This document shows positions 1 to 8,885 of a stretch of 41,576 bases of DNA, in pieces; the stretch's first letter is position 1, and every line of letters starts with the position of its first letter. Where the stretch lies: positions 1 through 41,576 of the forward strand of contig CAIOOA010000182.1 in the NCBI GenBank assembly GCA_903859815.1, in the 5' to 3' direction. Both the position numbers and the translations under genes were made by a program. The notes under the pieces were generated by a model. The model did no database searches and had not been told where the DNA came from. It saw only the letters and a program-made list of their open reading frames with translations. This DNA comes from an uncultured Methylococcaceae bacterium. GTDB lineage: Bacteria > Pseudomonadota > Gammaproteobacteria > Methylococcales > Methylococcaceae.

Positions 1-620
1 TCAGCCAAATAGCGGTAACTGTCGGAGTCATTGGCAATCAGCTTGCCTAAGAATGGCAAAATCTTGAAAGAATACACATCATAGCCTTTTTTCAGCAAAT
101 CGCCTTGCACCTCGGAAAATTCCAAGATGATGATCCGTCCGCCCGGTTTTAAAACCCGATGGATGGATTTCAACGCTTCTTCTTTGTGGGTGACATTGCG
201 CAAGCCGAAGGCGATGCTGACACAATCGAATGAATTATCCGGGAAAGGGAGTTTTTCCGCGTCAATCTGGGCATATTGGACATTACCGGCCACGCCTTCA
301 TCGATCAAGCGATCACGCCCACGTTGCAGCATGGCGGCGTTGATGTCGGACAGCACCACTCTCCCGGTTGGGCCGACTCGCTTTTGAAACAAAGCGGTCA
401 TGTCCCCCGTGCCGCCTGCCAAATCCAGCACTTGCTCACCCGTCCGCACATGGCTGAGTTGGATGGCAATCCGCTTCCATATCCGGTGTATTCCCATCGA
501 CATCAAGTCGTTCATGATGTCATACTTGCCCGCCACCGAGTCAAATACGCCTTTGACCAGCTTGGCCTTTTCGTTAACGGGGACATCTTTGAAGCCGAAA
601 TGAGTAGTGTTGTCAGTCAT
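1..620 (-). CDS. ubiE: UbiE demethylmenaquinone/ubiquinone C-methyltransferase (3' end cut by window edge)
   Basis: SAM-dependent C-methyltransferase of ubiquinone and menaquinone biosynthesis. The reverse strand from an ATG at 620 reads [18 protein letters not shown], followed by a [17 protein letters not shown] stretch and the SAM-binding loop [10 protein letters not shown]. Further on come [13 protein letters not shown] and RVLKPGGR, all hallmark UbiE motifs. The frame stays open to base 1, so the C-terminal part lies outside the window. In many gammaproteobacteria ubiE lies close behind hslV-hslU and a DUF971 gene; here accessory genes at 685-5379 separate it from that group. The identity is seen directly from the motifs; the operon comparison is established knowledge recalled without a search. 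Confidence 0.95.
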   Translation of the reverse strand, partial: MTDNTTHFGFKDVPVNEKAKLVKGVFDSVAGKYDIMNDLMSMGIHRIWKRIAIQLSHVRTGEQVLDLAGGTGDMTALFQKRVGPTGRVVLSDINAAMLQRGRDRLIDEGVAGNVQYAQIDAEKLPFPDNSFDCVSIAFGLRNVTHKEEALKSIHRVLKPGGRIIILEFSEVQGDLLKKGYDVYSFKILPFLGKLIANDSDSYRYLA

Positions 621-684
621 GGTTTTTCTCGTTGTGTATCCCACCCAAAGGAATAGGGCGAAAAAGATTAATTAAGTTAGATGT

Positions 685-1638
685 TTATGAGGAAGATTCA
701 GATTGATTTTTCTGTTGAGAGAGGGCTTCAACTTCCGCTAGGGGCAATTGGGTTAGTCTAGCAACTTGTGACTGCGACATTCCTTCGGCGAGCAGATTGG
801 CGGCAATAGCCAAGGATTGGCTGTGCGCTCCTTGTTCCAAACCCTGTTCCAAACCCTGCTCCAAACCCTGCTCCAAACCCTGCTCCAAACCCTGCTCCAA
901 ACCCTGCTCCAAACCCTGCTCCAAACCCTGCTCCAAGCCTTGTTGCAAACCTTTTTCAAGTCCTAGCTCAACCCCCTTCTTCATTCCGATACGATAGGTT
1001 GGTAATTTTTCATAGTCGATGGTCAACATTTCCAATTCCTCCTCTATATTTAGATTAAGCTCGCGATTGGTTGCCAAAATTTCCAAAATACTCACATATT
1101 CACGAAATCGTGGCGGTTCCTCACCGAGGCGGTCAATAAGCCGAGCAAGAATTTCATGGACAATATCGCTTGGCAATTGATCTTTAAAATCACATAATAC
1201 CGCCAAAACCCATGCATCGGGGGAATCCTGCCGCAACAGTTCTTGGCAATCCACTTGATGCATGTCAATCAGCGAGTAGCGGTAAGGCATTTGTGGCAAA
1301 TCCAAACCCGCCGCCATGCGTAAAGCTGGCTTACCGATGTATACCAGATATTGCCTTACCCACATGTCGGGATAAGCTAGGAGTAAGTCAGCCAGATAAC
1401 GCAACATGCGCTGAGGCATCAACGGGTCATTGTAGTTCTGAATTTCGATGTGCAATATAAACGTTTGCTCTTCAGTATCTTTGACCTTGGCGACTAAATC
1501 GGCGCGGCGGTCTTCGACCCTGTGCGATTCGGTTTCCAATAATTCGACATCCGTTACGGGCAAATTGAACAAATAAGTCGCAAAATCGCGTACCAAACGT
1601 TTGAAAATGTCTTTAGAAATGATGTCTTTGTTACCCAT
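685..1638 (-). CDS. Rpn-family (recombination-promoting nuclease / putative transposase) protein with LEQG repeats
   Basis: A 317-residue protein of the Rpn/PD-(D/E)XK family, whose E. coli members are DNA nucleases that stimulate RecA-independent recombination. The N-terminal nuclease core shows the expected acidic residue (RRADLVAKV) followed by the E-x-Q signature in FILHIEIQNYNDPL. Residues about 225-270 are a low-complexity run: LEKG, LQQG and then nine LEQG tetrapeptides, encoded by a 12-bp tandem DNA repeat. The C-terminal tail (ANLLAEGMSQSQVARLTQLP) resembles the small helix-turn-helix-like tail common in this family. It is the last accessory gene before ubiE and is co-oriented with it. 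The repeat number is probably variable between strains (inference). Confidence 0.85.
   Translation of the reverse strand: MGNKDIISKDIFKRLVRDFATYLFNLPVTDVELLETESHRVEDRRADLVAKVKDTEEQTFILHIEIQNYNDPLMPQRMLRYLADLLLAYPDMWVRQYLVYIGKPALRMAAGLDLPQMPYRYSLIDMHQVDCQELLRQDSPDAWVLAVLCDFKDQLPSDIVHEILARLIDRLGEEPPRFREYVSILEILATNRELNLNIEEELEMLTIDYEKLPTYRIGMKKGVELGLEKGLQQGLEQGLEQGLEQGLEQGLEQGLEQGLEQGLEQGLEQGAHSQSLAIAANLLAEGMSQSQVARLTQLPLAEVEALSQQKNQSESSS
834..950. repeat. 12-bp in-frame tandem repeat inside the Rpn gene
   Basis: Plus-strand unit CCAAACCCTGCT is repeated about nine times, with near-identical central copies and diverged edge copies at both ends. It encodes LEQG on the minus strand. Copy-number change in steps of 12 bp would keep the reading frame. 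Confidence 0.9.
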
Positions 1639-1650
1639 GTTTTCTATTGC

Positions 1651-1962
1651 CTAGAGCTTCATGTGACAGTTCCATGTATTGAGTACTGTTTCCAAGTCCT
1701 GTTGAGCAAGAGTGCCAAGGCGACGTATAAAAATGGTTTTTTCGGCGGTGACTATCCGATCAAGGCGGGCCACTGAAGGCTTAAGTAGCCCTGCGGCTTG
1801 CCATTGATTGATACTGACATCCAAAAGCCCAAAATGCGGCACAGAGGTAATTCGGCAGATCAAGGCATCCTGCTGGAGATCGAATAGAATAAGTGCTGGA
1901 CGAACTTTGCTATCGGCCCCCGATGAAAAGGGAAATTTGCAAATGATGATTTCACCAAACAT
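1651..1962 (-). CDS. MazF/PemK-family type II toxin (mRNA interferase)
   Basis: About 103 residues starting at MFGEIIICKFPFSSGADSK. The motif KVRPALIL and the beta-barrel pattern (ICRITS, then LLKPSVARLDRIVT) match the PemK/MazF fold of ribosome-independent endoribonucleases. A longer in-frame start exists upstream, but it would overlap the antitoxin gene heavily and lies before the first core beta strand. The chosen ATG at 1962 sits just beyond the antitoxin stop (1964-1966), the usual antitoxin-toxin coupling. Expected to be neutralised by the protein encoded at 1964-2173. Cellular substrate specificity cannot be read from the sequence. Confidence 0.85.
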   Translation of the reverse strand: MFGEIIICKFPFSSGADSKVRPALILFDLQQDALICRITSVPHFGLLDVSINQWQAAGLLKPSVARLDRIVTAEKTIFIRRLGTLAQQDLETVLNTWNCHMKL

Positions 1963-1963
1963 A

Positions 1964-2173
1964 TCAAATAATCGACTCGTAGATGGCATCCTCATCTGAA
2001 TCATCGCGCAGGAATTGCTCATAGGCACCCAGTTGCCATTCCTTATCATCTGAATCATCGGTCAATACAATAACCCTTGCCCTTCCCGATTTTGGTATTT
2101 GAGAGGCCATATTACTGGGAATATTTAAAACAGATGAATCTGTCAATTCAGTTGTAAATTCAATTGCGTTCAT
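1964..2173 (-). CDS. MazE/AbrB-like small antitoxin partner of the MazF-type toxin
   Basis: A 69-residue acidic protein (MNAIEFTTELTDSSVLNIPSN and onward) with the layout of antitoxins paired with PemK toxins: an N-terminal beta-rich segment with LNIPSNMASQIPKSGRARVIV, then an acidic C-terminal tail (DDSDDKEWQ ... DDSDEDAIYES). The ATG at 2173 is preferred over an in-frame TTG at 2182, which overlaps the stop of the upstream antitoxin gene. No clear ribosome-binding site is visible, so translation is probably coupled to the gene ending at 2179. Function is inferred from position and composition, as the N-terminal DNA-binding fold is not strongly diagnostic. Confidence 0.75.
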   Translation of the reverse strand: MNAIEFTTELTDSSVLNIPSNMASQIPKSGRARVIVLTDDSDDKEWQLGAYEQFLRDDSDEDAIYESII

Positions 2174-2178
2174 AATGA

Positions 2179-2463
2179 TCAAACAGTGTGAGTATGTAGA
2201 CGAAACCCTAAGGCATTGATGACTCTCATCACAGTGGCAAATTCGGGCTTACCTTCAGCCGAAAGCGCAGAACAAAGACTTTCCCTAGCCATGCCTGTTT
2301 CATCGGCCATTTGATTAATGCCTTTTGCTCTCGCTATAATACCCAAAGCATGAGTGACTAGAGCGGGGTCGCCTTCTTCTAGCACTGCATCCAAATATGC
2401 AGCTATATCCTCATTGGTTTTTAAGTATTCGGCAGAATCCCAAGGTGTTGTTTGCAAAGTCAT
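2179..2463 (-). CDS. HigA-like antitoxin (addiction module antidote, HTH)
   Basis: A 94-residue protein of the probable addiction-module antidote family. The helix-turn-helix lies about residues 40-75 (ALGIIARAKGINQMADETG, then MARESLCSALS), and the tail VMRVINALGFRLH is typical. The N-terminus (WDSAEYLKTNEDIAAYLDAV) also fits the family. It follows its toxin gene with a 9-bp gap (toxin first, antitoxin second, the HigBA order) and is followed 5 bp later by the MazEF-like antitoxin. It probably autoregulates the pair through its HTH; no operator was identified. Confidence 0.88.
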   Translation of the reverse strand: MTLQTTPWDSAEYLKTNEDIAAYLDAVLEEGDPALVTHALGIIARAKGINQMADETGMARESLCSALSAEGKPEFATVMRVINALGFRLHTHTV

Positions 2464-2472
2464 GATACCCTC

Positions 2473-2763
2473 CTAAAGTTGCCGCGCCAATTCAAGAGCC
2501 ATGGAAATATCGCGAGTTTGAGTGCTTTTATCGCCACCACCCAGCAAAATAGCCAATACTCTTCCTTTTCTTACAAAATAAACCCGATAGCCGGGGCCAT
2601 AATGGATGCGCATTTCTGAAACCCCTTCTCCGATAGATTCCACATCGCCAAAATTTCCCAATTCAGCACGGTCAATGCGCATCTGAATACGAGCGCGAGC
2701 TTGCCTGTCCTTCAAGCCATTAAACCAAACGGAAAATTGATCAGTTTTGCGTATTTCAATCAT
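2473..2763 (-). CDS. HigB/RelE-like type II toxin (phage-derived Gp49-like family)
   Basis: A 96-residue basic protein starting MIEIRKTDQFSVWFNGLKD. It carries the family motifs ARARIQMRIDRAELGNFGD, GVSEMRIHYGPGYRVYF and VLAILLGGGDKSTQ, which mark the RelE/ParE-fold addiction-module killer proteins that cut mRNA on the ribosome. The antitoxin gene follows 9 bp downstream. Both parts look full-length, so the module may be functional. Confidence 0.9.
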   Translation of the reverse strand: MIEIRKTDQFSVWFNGLKDRQARARIQMRIDRAELGNFGDVESIGEGVSEMRIHYGPGYRVYFVRKGRVLAILLGGGDKSTQTRDISMALELARQL

Positions 2764-2809
2764 TCTGCAAATTGAAAAAATCCTTGTGCATCGTCTAATA
2801 AGAAACTTC

Positions 2810-4191
<1,382 letters not shown>

Positions 4192-4196
4192 TTACC

Positions 4197-4442
4197 TCAA
4201 GCGGCAGCAAGTCTTGTTTGGTTATGAACCACAATAGTTGGGTTTGGGTTTGATTGTGGAATTGTTAAGCCTTGCTCGGCGAGAAGTTCGGCATGTTCTT
4301 TCATTCCCCACTTCGCTTGATAAATGCAATCTTCAATGGAATTCCCGATACCAGTAAAGCCTTCAAGTTCCGATGAATAGAACCCAAAATAATTAGGTTC
4401 ATCTGTGGCTTCAATGATTAACGAATAAGGCAAGTCGATCAT
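4197..4442 (-). CDS. HicB-family antitoxin
   Basis: An 81-residue protein (MIDLPYSLIIEATDEPNYFG, then SELEGFTGIGNSIEDCIYQA, then KWGMKEHAELLAEQGLTIPQ). This is the HicB partial RNase-H fold with the usual GFTGIG turn and the 'LAEQGLTIPQ' helix. The DNA-binding tail is short. Its cognate hicA is present only as a 16-codon remnant directly upstream, so this antitoxin appears orphaned. Confidence 0.8.
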   Translation of the reverse strand: MIDLPYSLIIEATDEPNYFGFYSSELEGFTGIGNSIEDCIYQAKWGMKEHAELLAEQGLTIPQSNPNPTIVVHNQTRLAAA

Positions 4443-4456
4443 AATGTTTTCACACC

Positions 4457-4507
4457 TCAGATTTTTTTAATGCCAGCGGCTTTCAGAATTGCGTGACAAG
4501 TTCCAAC
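4457..4507 (-). pseudogene. 3' remnant of a hicA toxin gene
   Basis: Just upstream of the HicB gene the minus strand reads VGTCHAILKAAGIKKI and stop, preceded in frame by a TAG. HicA toxins end in a G-T-x-x-x-I-L-K-x-A-G-I helix, so this is the C-terminal tip of a deleted hicA. The stretch is short, and the call rests on the motif plus the adjacent HicB gene. Confidence 0.55.
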
Positions 4508-4534
4508 CTAAATTTCCTTATACAAACCTAAAAC

Positions 4535-4936
4535 CTAAGCCGCTTTGCCAGTGACATCGCACAAAAAGGCATCGGCAGTTTCTTTGGGTGATTGCCGCCA
4601 TAAAAATTTTCTCACTCGAAATGGTTGAGGTAAACGAGATATGTCAATGTCTTGCGGTACGACTGCAACGAGTCGTTTGTTCATCCCCAAAGCGGCACCC
4701 AGTTCAAAATATAGATTGGCCGATTTTACACTTTCTGGGTTAATCAAATAGATTATCGTATCACTTCCTCGCAAACCCGCTTCTATGGCATCGCTAATCG
4801 AATCCCCTGGGCGTATGCGTTCTTCATCTATCCACACATCCACGCCTCGTTGTTCCAAAGCATTAACGAATTCTTTTCGCCACGCCTCGTCCGAGTCCCG
4901 ATGAGAGTAAGATATGAATACTTTCGCCGCTGTCAT
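4535..4936 (-). CDS. Stand-alone TIR-domain protein, second of an overlapping pair
   Basis: A 133-residue single TIR domain. It opens with the box-1 motif KVFISYSHRD, continues with GVDVWIDEERIRPGDSIS (BB-loop region), and has the putative NADase glutamate at about E78 in NLYFELGAALG. There is no fused sensor or effector domain. The start overlaps the stop of the preceding TIR gene by 4 bp (ATGA), so the two are co-translated. Bacterial TIR domains commonly hydrolyse NAD+ or make cyclic ADP-ribose signals in antiphage systems such as Thoeris. Whether this pair does so is inference, as no ThsA-like gene is nearby. Confidence 0.85.
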   Translation of the reverse strand: MTAAKVFISYSHRDSDEAWRKEFVNALEQRGVDVWIDEERIRPGDSISDAIEAGLRGSDTIIYLINPESVKSANLYFELGAALGMNKRLVAVVPQDIDISRLPQPFRVRKFLWRQSPKETADAFLCDVTGKAA

Positions 4937-5379
4937 TGGGAATCTCCTTTTGATTTTGAAAATTCAGCCGTAACCCTTTGTCTGAGTTGATTGAAATAAC
5001 TGTTAACTTCATTCAAATCAAGCAAGTTACGTTTTTTTAAAAATAACGGAACATTAGGTTTGGATTGTAATTCTTCTGAGGTCATTCCATGTAATAAGAC
5101 AACAATTGGAATGCGCCGTCCCCATGCCACACCAATTTCAGCCCAAATGTAAGGCCGCTCTAATGCCCAAGGTGTAAGCAAAACCACAAGCTCATGAGCT
5201 TGCTGCAAGAAATCACGAATATCTTCTTCAAAATCCGCTCCAATATCTATCTGGGCTTCGTCCAAAAATGGCACTGCTCCAGATTCGGTAATTGCTCTGG
5301 CTATTTGCTTCGCCACCCAAGTATCCCTAGCACTATGGCTTACGAAAACGAGCAAATTGTTAGACACATTAGTTAACAT
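4933..5379 (-). CDS. Stand-alone TIR-domain protein, first of an overlapping pair
   Basis: A 148-residue single TIR domain: LLVFVSHSARDTWVAKQIAR, VPFLDEAQIDIGADFEEDI, then VVLLTPWALERPYIWAEIGV with the putative catalytic glutamate at about E81. It ends in a short basic tail. It differs clearly from the overlapping downstream TIR protein, so the pair is not a recent tandem duplication. The ATG at 5379 lies 17 bp beyond the DUF971 stop, at the upstream edge of the accessory insertion, so the genes may be read from the hslVU promoter. Heterodimerisation of the two TIRs is a reasonable guess. Confidence 0.85.
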   Translation of the reverse strand: MLTNVSNNLLVFVSHSARDTWVAKQIARAITESGAVPFLDEAQIDIGADFEEDIRDFLQQAHELVVLLTPWALERPYIWAEIGVAWGRRIPIVVLLHGMTSEELQSKPNVPLFLKKRNLLDLNEVNSYFNQLRQRVTAEFSKSKGDSQ

Positions 5380-5396
5380 GCTACAACTTCATTGCC

Positions 5397-5759
5397 TCAT
5401 TGCAACCGCCTATCCACCCCCGCATCCCTCAACCGCCTTAGATACTCCCCCCACAATTCCTTTTGATGAATGCCTAAGTTATATAAAGTTTCCCAAGTAA
5501 AAATTCCACTATCATGACCGTCGCTAAAAGTCGGGCAGATGGCATAATTGCCAACCGGGCGGATGTCGGTGATGGTGACATTTTCCTTGCCGAGCTGTAG
5601 CACTTCCTGACCCGGCCCATGGCCCCTGACTTCGGCAGAGGGGGAATAGACTCGCAAGTATTCACAGGGCAATTCATAGTGGGAGCCATCGTCAAAACTG
5701 ATTTCAAGAATGGCGGATTGTTGATGGAGTTTGATGTCGGTGGGAATGGGTGTGGACAT
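5397..5759 (-). CDS. DUF971 (GBBH-like N-terminal domain) protein
   Basis: About 120 residues from MSTPIPTDIKLHQQSAILEI. It contains the DUF971 pattern of a beta-rich domain: FDDGSHYELPCEYLRVYSPS and ITDIRPVGNYAICPTFSDGH. The end is DSGIFTWETLYNLGIHQKEL. The family resembles the N-terminal zinc-binding domain of gamma-butyrobetaine hydroxylase. Its cellular role is unknown, but it is a common neighbour of hslUV in gammaproteobacteria. The internal ATG at 5759 was chosen because the preceding 11 residues do not belong to the domain. Confidence 0.88.
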   Translation of the reverse strand: MSTPIPTDIKLHQQSAILEISFDDGSHYELPCEYLRVYSPSAEVRGHGPGQEVLQLGKENVTITDIRPVGNYAICPTFSDGHDSGIFTWETLYNLGIHQKELWGEYLRRLRDAGVDRRLQ

Positions 5760-5811
5760 AAGCTTATTTACCAGATTGTGAACTCGACTCAAGGGAATTC
5801 CATTATCTTTC

Positions 5812-5848
5812 CCCTCTCCCTAAACCTCTCCCCAAGGGGAGAGGGGAT
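5812..5848. repeat. CCCCTCTCC-type palindromic intergenic repeat
   Basis: A CCTCTCCCC / GGGGAGAGG hairpin with a short AA centre between hslU and the DUF971 gene, preceded by a further CCCCTCTCCC copy. A related C/G-rich palindrome lies at about 15748-15785. It is probably a dispersed repeat; it has no T-run on either side that would make it a good terminator. Confidence 0.6.
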
Positions 5849-5857
5849 AACAGTACG

Positions 5858-7183
5858 TTACAGAATATACCGGCTCAAATCTTCGTCCTCGGCCAGTTCG
5901 CCCAACTGTTGATTGACATAAGCGGCATCAATCACGACCGATTGACCGCTCAAATCGGCAGCAGTGAAGGAGACGTTTTCCAAAAGACGTTCCAAAACAG
6001 TATGCAAGCGACGGGCACCGATGTTCTCGGTCTTCTCGTTAACATCGAAACTGATTTCGGCGAGGCGAATGATGCCATCTTCGCGAAACTCCAGCGTAAC
6101 ACCCTCTGTCGCCAATAGCGCCACGTATTGTTCCGTTAGCGAAGCATCCGGCTCGGTGAGGATACGCACAAAATCCGCAGCACTTAGCGCTTCCAATTCC
6201 ACGCGGATGGGAAAGCGGCCTTGCATTTCCGGGATTAGGTCGGAAGGTTTAGACAAATGAAACGCACCGGAGGCAATGAACAAAATATGGTCTGTCTTCA
6301 TCATGCCGTATTTGGTGCTGACCGTGCAACCTTCCACTAGAGGCAGCAAGTCGCGCTGTACGCCTTCGCGGGACACGTCCGGGCCACCGTAATCGGAGCG
6401 TTTACAAATTTTGTCGATCTCGTCTAAGAAAACAATGCCGTTCTGCTCGACCGACTCCACGGCCCGTAATCTGACATCCTCTTCATTCACCATCTTCGAG
6501 GCTTCTTCCTCACGCAGGTTTTTCAGGGCATCCTTAACCCTTAGTTTGCGGGTCTTTTTTCGACCCGAGCCAATATTTTGGAATAAACCCTGAAGCTGGC
6601 TGCTCATTTCTTCCATGCCCGGAGGGGCCATGATTTCAACGCCAATGGGGTTTGCCGCCAGTTCGATTTCTATTTCCTTGTCATCCAACTCGCCATTGCG
6701 CAATTTCTTGCGGAATTTTTTTCGGGTGGGCGATTCTTCCGTGCCTTCTTCATTTGACCAACCTTCTGCCGAAGGCAGCAAAACGTCAAGAACGGCTTCC
6801 TCAGCGGATAATTCCGCACGGGATTGAACCTTGGCCATTTCCTCTTGACGGGTCAATTTAACTGCGGCTTCCACCAGATCGCGGATAATAGACTCCACAT
6901 CACGCCCCACATAACCCACTTCGGTGAATTTGGTGGCTTCCACTTTGATGAATGGTGCATGTGCAAGTCGCGCCAAGCGACGGGCGATTTCGGTCTTGCC
7001 AACACCCGTAGGCCCAATCATCAAAATGTTTTTCGGCGTGATTTCATCGCGCAAGGATTCTTCCACTTGTGAGCGACGCCAGCGATTGCGCAAGGCTATT
7101 GCCACGGCACGCTTGGCGTTGGTTTGACCGACAATGTGTTTGTCCAACTCGTGGACGATTTCTCTAGGTGTCATCTGGGTCAT
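5858..7183 (-). CDS. hslU: HslU ATPase subunit of the HslUV protease
   Basis: A 441-residue AAA+ unfoldase that feeds substrates to the HslV peptidase in the cytoplasm. Visible are the N-terminal [17 protein letters not shown], Walker [10 protein letters not shown], pore motif GYVGRD, an intermediate I-domain rich in charged residues (about 115-240), Walker B FLDEIDKI, and sensor/arginine region [16 protein letters not shown]. The C-terminal tail EDLSRYIL is the part that docks into HslV. The start at 7183 overlaps the hslV stop by 4 bp (ATGA). A longer upstream start would run deep into hslV and was rejected. Length and motifs match the family fully. Confidence 0.97.
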   Translation of the reverse strand: MTQMTPREIVHELDKHIVGQTNAKRAVAIALRNRWRRSQVEESLRDEITPKNILMIGPTGVGKTEIARRLARLAHAPFIKVEATKFTEVGYVGRDVESIIRDLVEAAVKLTRQEEMAKVQSRAELSAEEAVLDVLLPSAEGWSNEEGTEESPTRKKFRKKLRNGELDDKEIEIELAANPIGVEIMAPPGMEEMSSQLQGLFQNIGSGRKKTRKLRVKDALKNLREEEASKMVNEEDVRLRAVESVEQNGIVFLDEIDKICKRSDYGGPDVSREGVQRDLLPLVEGCTVSTKYGMMKTDHILFIASGAFHLSKPSDLIPEMQGRFPIRVELEALSAADFVRILTEPDASLTEQYVALLATEGVTLEFREDGIIRLAEISFDVNEKTENIGARRLHTVLERLLENVSFTAADLSGQSVVIDAAYVNQQLGELAEDEDLSRYIL

Positions 7184-7740
7184 GCTTGGTTTTGTTCTTC
7201 TCGCGTATCCAACTCTTCGATGGTCAGGTTGTGGTTGGTGTAAATACAAATGTCAGCGGCAATGTGCAGCGCCTTTTCGACAATGTCATGCGCTGACAAT
7301 TCAGTATTTTCCCAAAGCGCACGGGCAGCAGACTGGGCGAAAGGGCCACCCGAGCCAATGGCGATAAGTCCGTTTTCAGGCTCTATGACATCTCCAGTGC
7401 CTGAAATGATCAGGGATGCCTTAGAGTCAGCCACTGCTAGCAGGGCTTCGAGCCGCCTCAACATCCGGTCGGTGCGCCAGTCTTTGACCAATTCAACCGC
7501 CGCCTTGGTCAAATTGCCGCGCTGCTTTTCCAACTGGCCTTCAAAACGCTCAAACAGTGTGAAGGCATCCGCTGTCGCACCGGCAAACCCAGCGATCACA
7601 CGCCCGTGGTAAAGCCTGCGCACCTTGCGGGCATTGCCTTTCATAACAGTATTGCCCAGCGTCACCTGTCCGTCGCCGCCGATGACCACTTGGTCGCCGC
7701 GACGGACAGATACAATCGTTGTACCGTGAAAATTCTCCAC
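7180..7740 (-). CDS. hslV: HslV peptidase subunit of the HslUV protease
   Basis: A 186-residue threonine peptidase (proteasome beta-like) forming the HslV double hexamer. The start is GTG at 7740: [15 protein letters not shown], with the catalytic threonine exposed after removal of the short propeptide before TTIVSVRR. Other family motifs are [40 protein letters not shown], and [16 protein letters not shown]. No ATG alternative exists in this frame. It is the first gene of the minus-strand hslV-hslU-DUF971 unit, and its promoter must lie in 7741-7927, shared divergently with the YjbQ gene. No heat-shock promoter was confidently recognised there. Confidence 0.97.
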   Translation of the reverse strand: MENFHGTTIVSVRRGDQVVIGGDGQVTLGNTVMKGNARKVRRLYHGRVIAGFAGATADAFTLFERFEGQLEKQRGNLTKAAVELVKDWRTDRMLRRLEALLAVADSKASLIISGTGDVIEPENGLIAIGSGGPFAQSAARALWENTELSAHDIVEKALHIAADICIYTNHNLTIEELDTREEQNQA

Positions 7741-7927
7741 CTTTGGAATTCCGCATCTGTAGATTTAAAGAACTATGAATTTTACACGATTTGCCGGAAA
7801 GAGGCTGAATTTTCGGGTTTTGGACCCATGCCCAAATTAAGGAAACGAAAATCCACTTTGGGAGATAAGTGCGTTTGTGGTAGGGTAAGCACTATGAAAA
7901 CTAGCCTATGCAAGTGAGTTCCAAAAA

Positions 7928-8359
7928 ATGTGGGTCCAACACGAAATTTTATTGAATCCTCGCCCTCGGGGTTTTCACCTCATTACCGCTGAGTTAGTGG
8001 CGCACATGCCAGAGCTTTTCCGGTTAAAGGTAGGTCTTGCGCACTTTTTCATTCAACACACCTCCGCTTCGCTGGTCATCAATGAAAATGCAGACCCTGA
8101 AGTACGTATGGATTTGGAAAGTCATTTGCGGCGCATGATACCCGATGGGGCTGCGCATTTTCTCCACCGCGAAGAAGGGCCTGATGACATGCCATCTCAT
8201 GTGAAGTCGTGTTTATTAGGCTCCGGCCTTATTGTGCCAATAGGTATGGGCAAATTATTATTGGGTAGCTGGCAAGGCATTTATTTGGGCGAACATAGGG
8301 AGCGTGGAGGTCCGCGATCAGTCATAGCCACCTTATATGGCGAAGTCAAGATGGCCTAG
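7928..8359 (+). CDS. YjbQ/UPF0047 family protein (secondary thiamine-phosphate synthase type)
   Basis: A 143-residue protein of the YjbQ family, some members of which show weak thiamine-phosphate synthase activity while the true role is unsettled. Diagnostic stretches are HTSASLVINENADPEVR, GPDDMPSHVKSCLLGSGLI and LLLGSWQGIYLGEHRERGG, with the conserved histidines and acidic residues of the presumed active site. Length is standard. The gene is first on the plus strand, divergent from hslV, and is followed 29 bp later by the DUF411 gene. Confidence 0.93.
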   Translation: MWVQHEILLNPRPRGFHLITAELVAHMPELFRLKVGLAHFFIQHTSASLVINENADPEVRMDLESHLRRMIPDGAAHFLHREEGPDDMPSHVKSCLLGSGLIVPIGMGKLLLGSWQGIYLGEHRERGGPRSVIATLYGEVKMA

Positions 8360-8388
8360 CAATAAAAACATAACTAAAGGGTAGCATT

Positions 8389-8868
8389 TTGATAAAATTA
8401 ATTTTCATCTTTTTGTTTGCTGCGTTAACCCAGAATGCCTGTGCGGAGACCAGCATTTGGGATAAGCCAACGAGCGTTATGGATAGTCCTAAAGAAATCA
8501 CCGTCTATCGCAGTCCAAGCTGCGGATGCTGCGGAAAATGGATAAACCACATGATAAAACATGGCTTCGTGGTAAATGATGTCCCATCAGAAGGGATGGA
8601 CTCAATTAAAGAGAAATTGGGGGTTCCAAAGTCCCTGCAATCGTGTCATACCGCAGTGGTGGATGGCTATGTGGTGGAGGGTCATGTGCCTGCTGGTGAC
8701 GTAAAAAAGCTGTTGGTCACTAAGCCGAAGGTCGTTGGTCTCGCCGCACCGGGAATGCCGTCAGGCTCTCCGGGTATGGAAATGGACGGCTCAAAACCGA
8801 ACTTTTCAATACTTCTTTTTGACAAGCAAGGGAAAACTCAATCATTCCATGAATATTCTAATCAATAA
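8389..8868 (+). CDS. DUF411 secreted metal-binding protein
   Basis: A 159-residue protein with a TTG start after an AAGGGTAG ribosome-binding site. It has a signal peptide (LIFIFLFAALTQNACA, cleaved before ETSIW). The DUF411 core follows: ITVYRSPSCGCCGKWINHM (a CxCC cluster), SCHTAVVDGYVVEGHVPAGD, and KPKVVGLAAPGMPSGSPGME. Family members occur in copper-resistance and periplasmic metal-handling contexts, and the cysteine cluster suggests copper or disulfide chemistry. It probably acts in the periplasm. It ends 17 bp before the glucokinase gene, so the three genes may be cotranscribed. Confidence 0.9.
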   Translation: MIKLIFIFLFAALTQNACAETSIWDKPTSVMDSPKEITVYRSPSCGCCGKWINHMIKHGFVVNDVPSEGMDSIKEKLGVPKSLQSCHTAVVDGYVVEGHVPAGDVKKLLVTKPKVVGLAAPGMPSGSPGMEMDGSKPNFSILLFDKQGKTQSFHEYSNQ

Positions 8869-8885
8869 CTTTTTAGGTTAAGTCA

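Noticed and set aside
797-997. Plus-strand frame with repeated Pro-Cys-Ser-Lys units
   Set aside because: It is the antisense of the LEQG-coding 12-bp repeat; the open frame is a by-product of the repeat length being a multiple of three.
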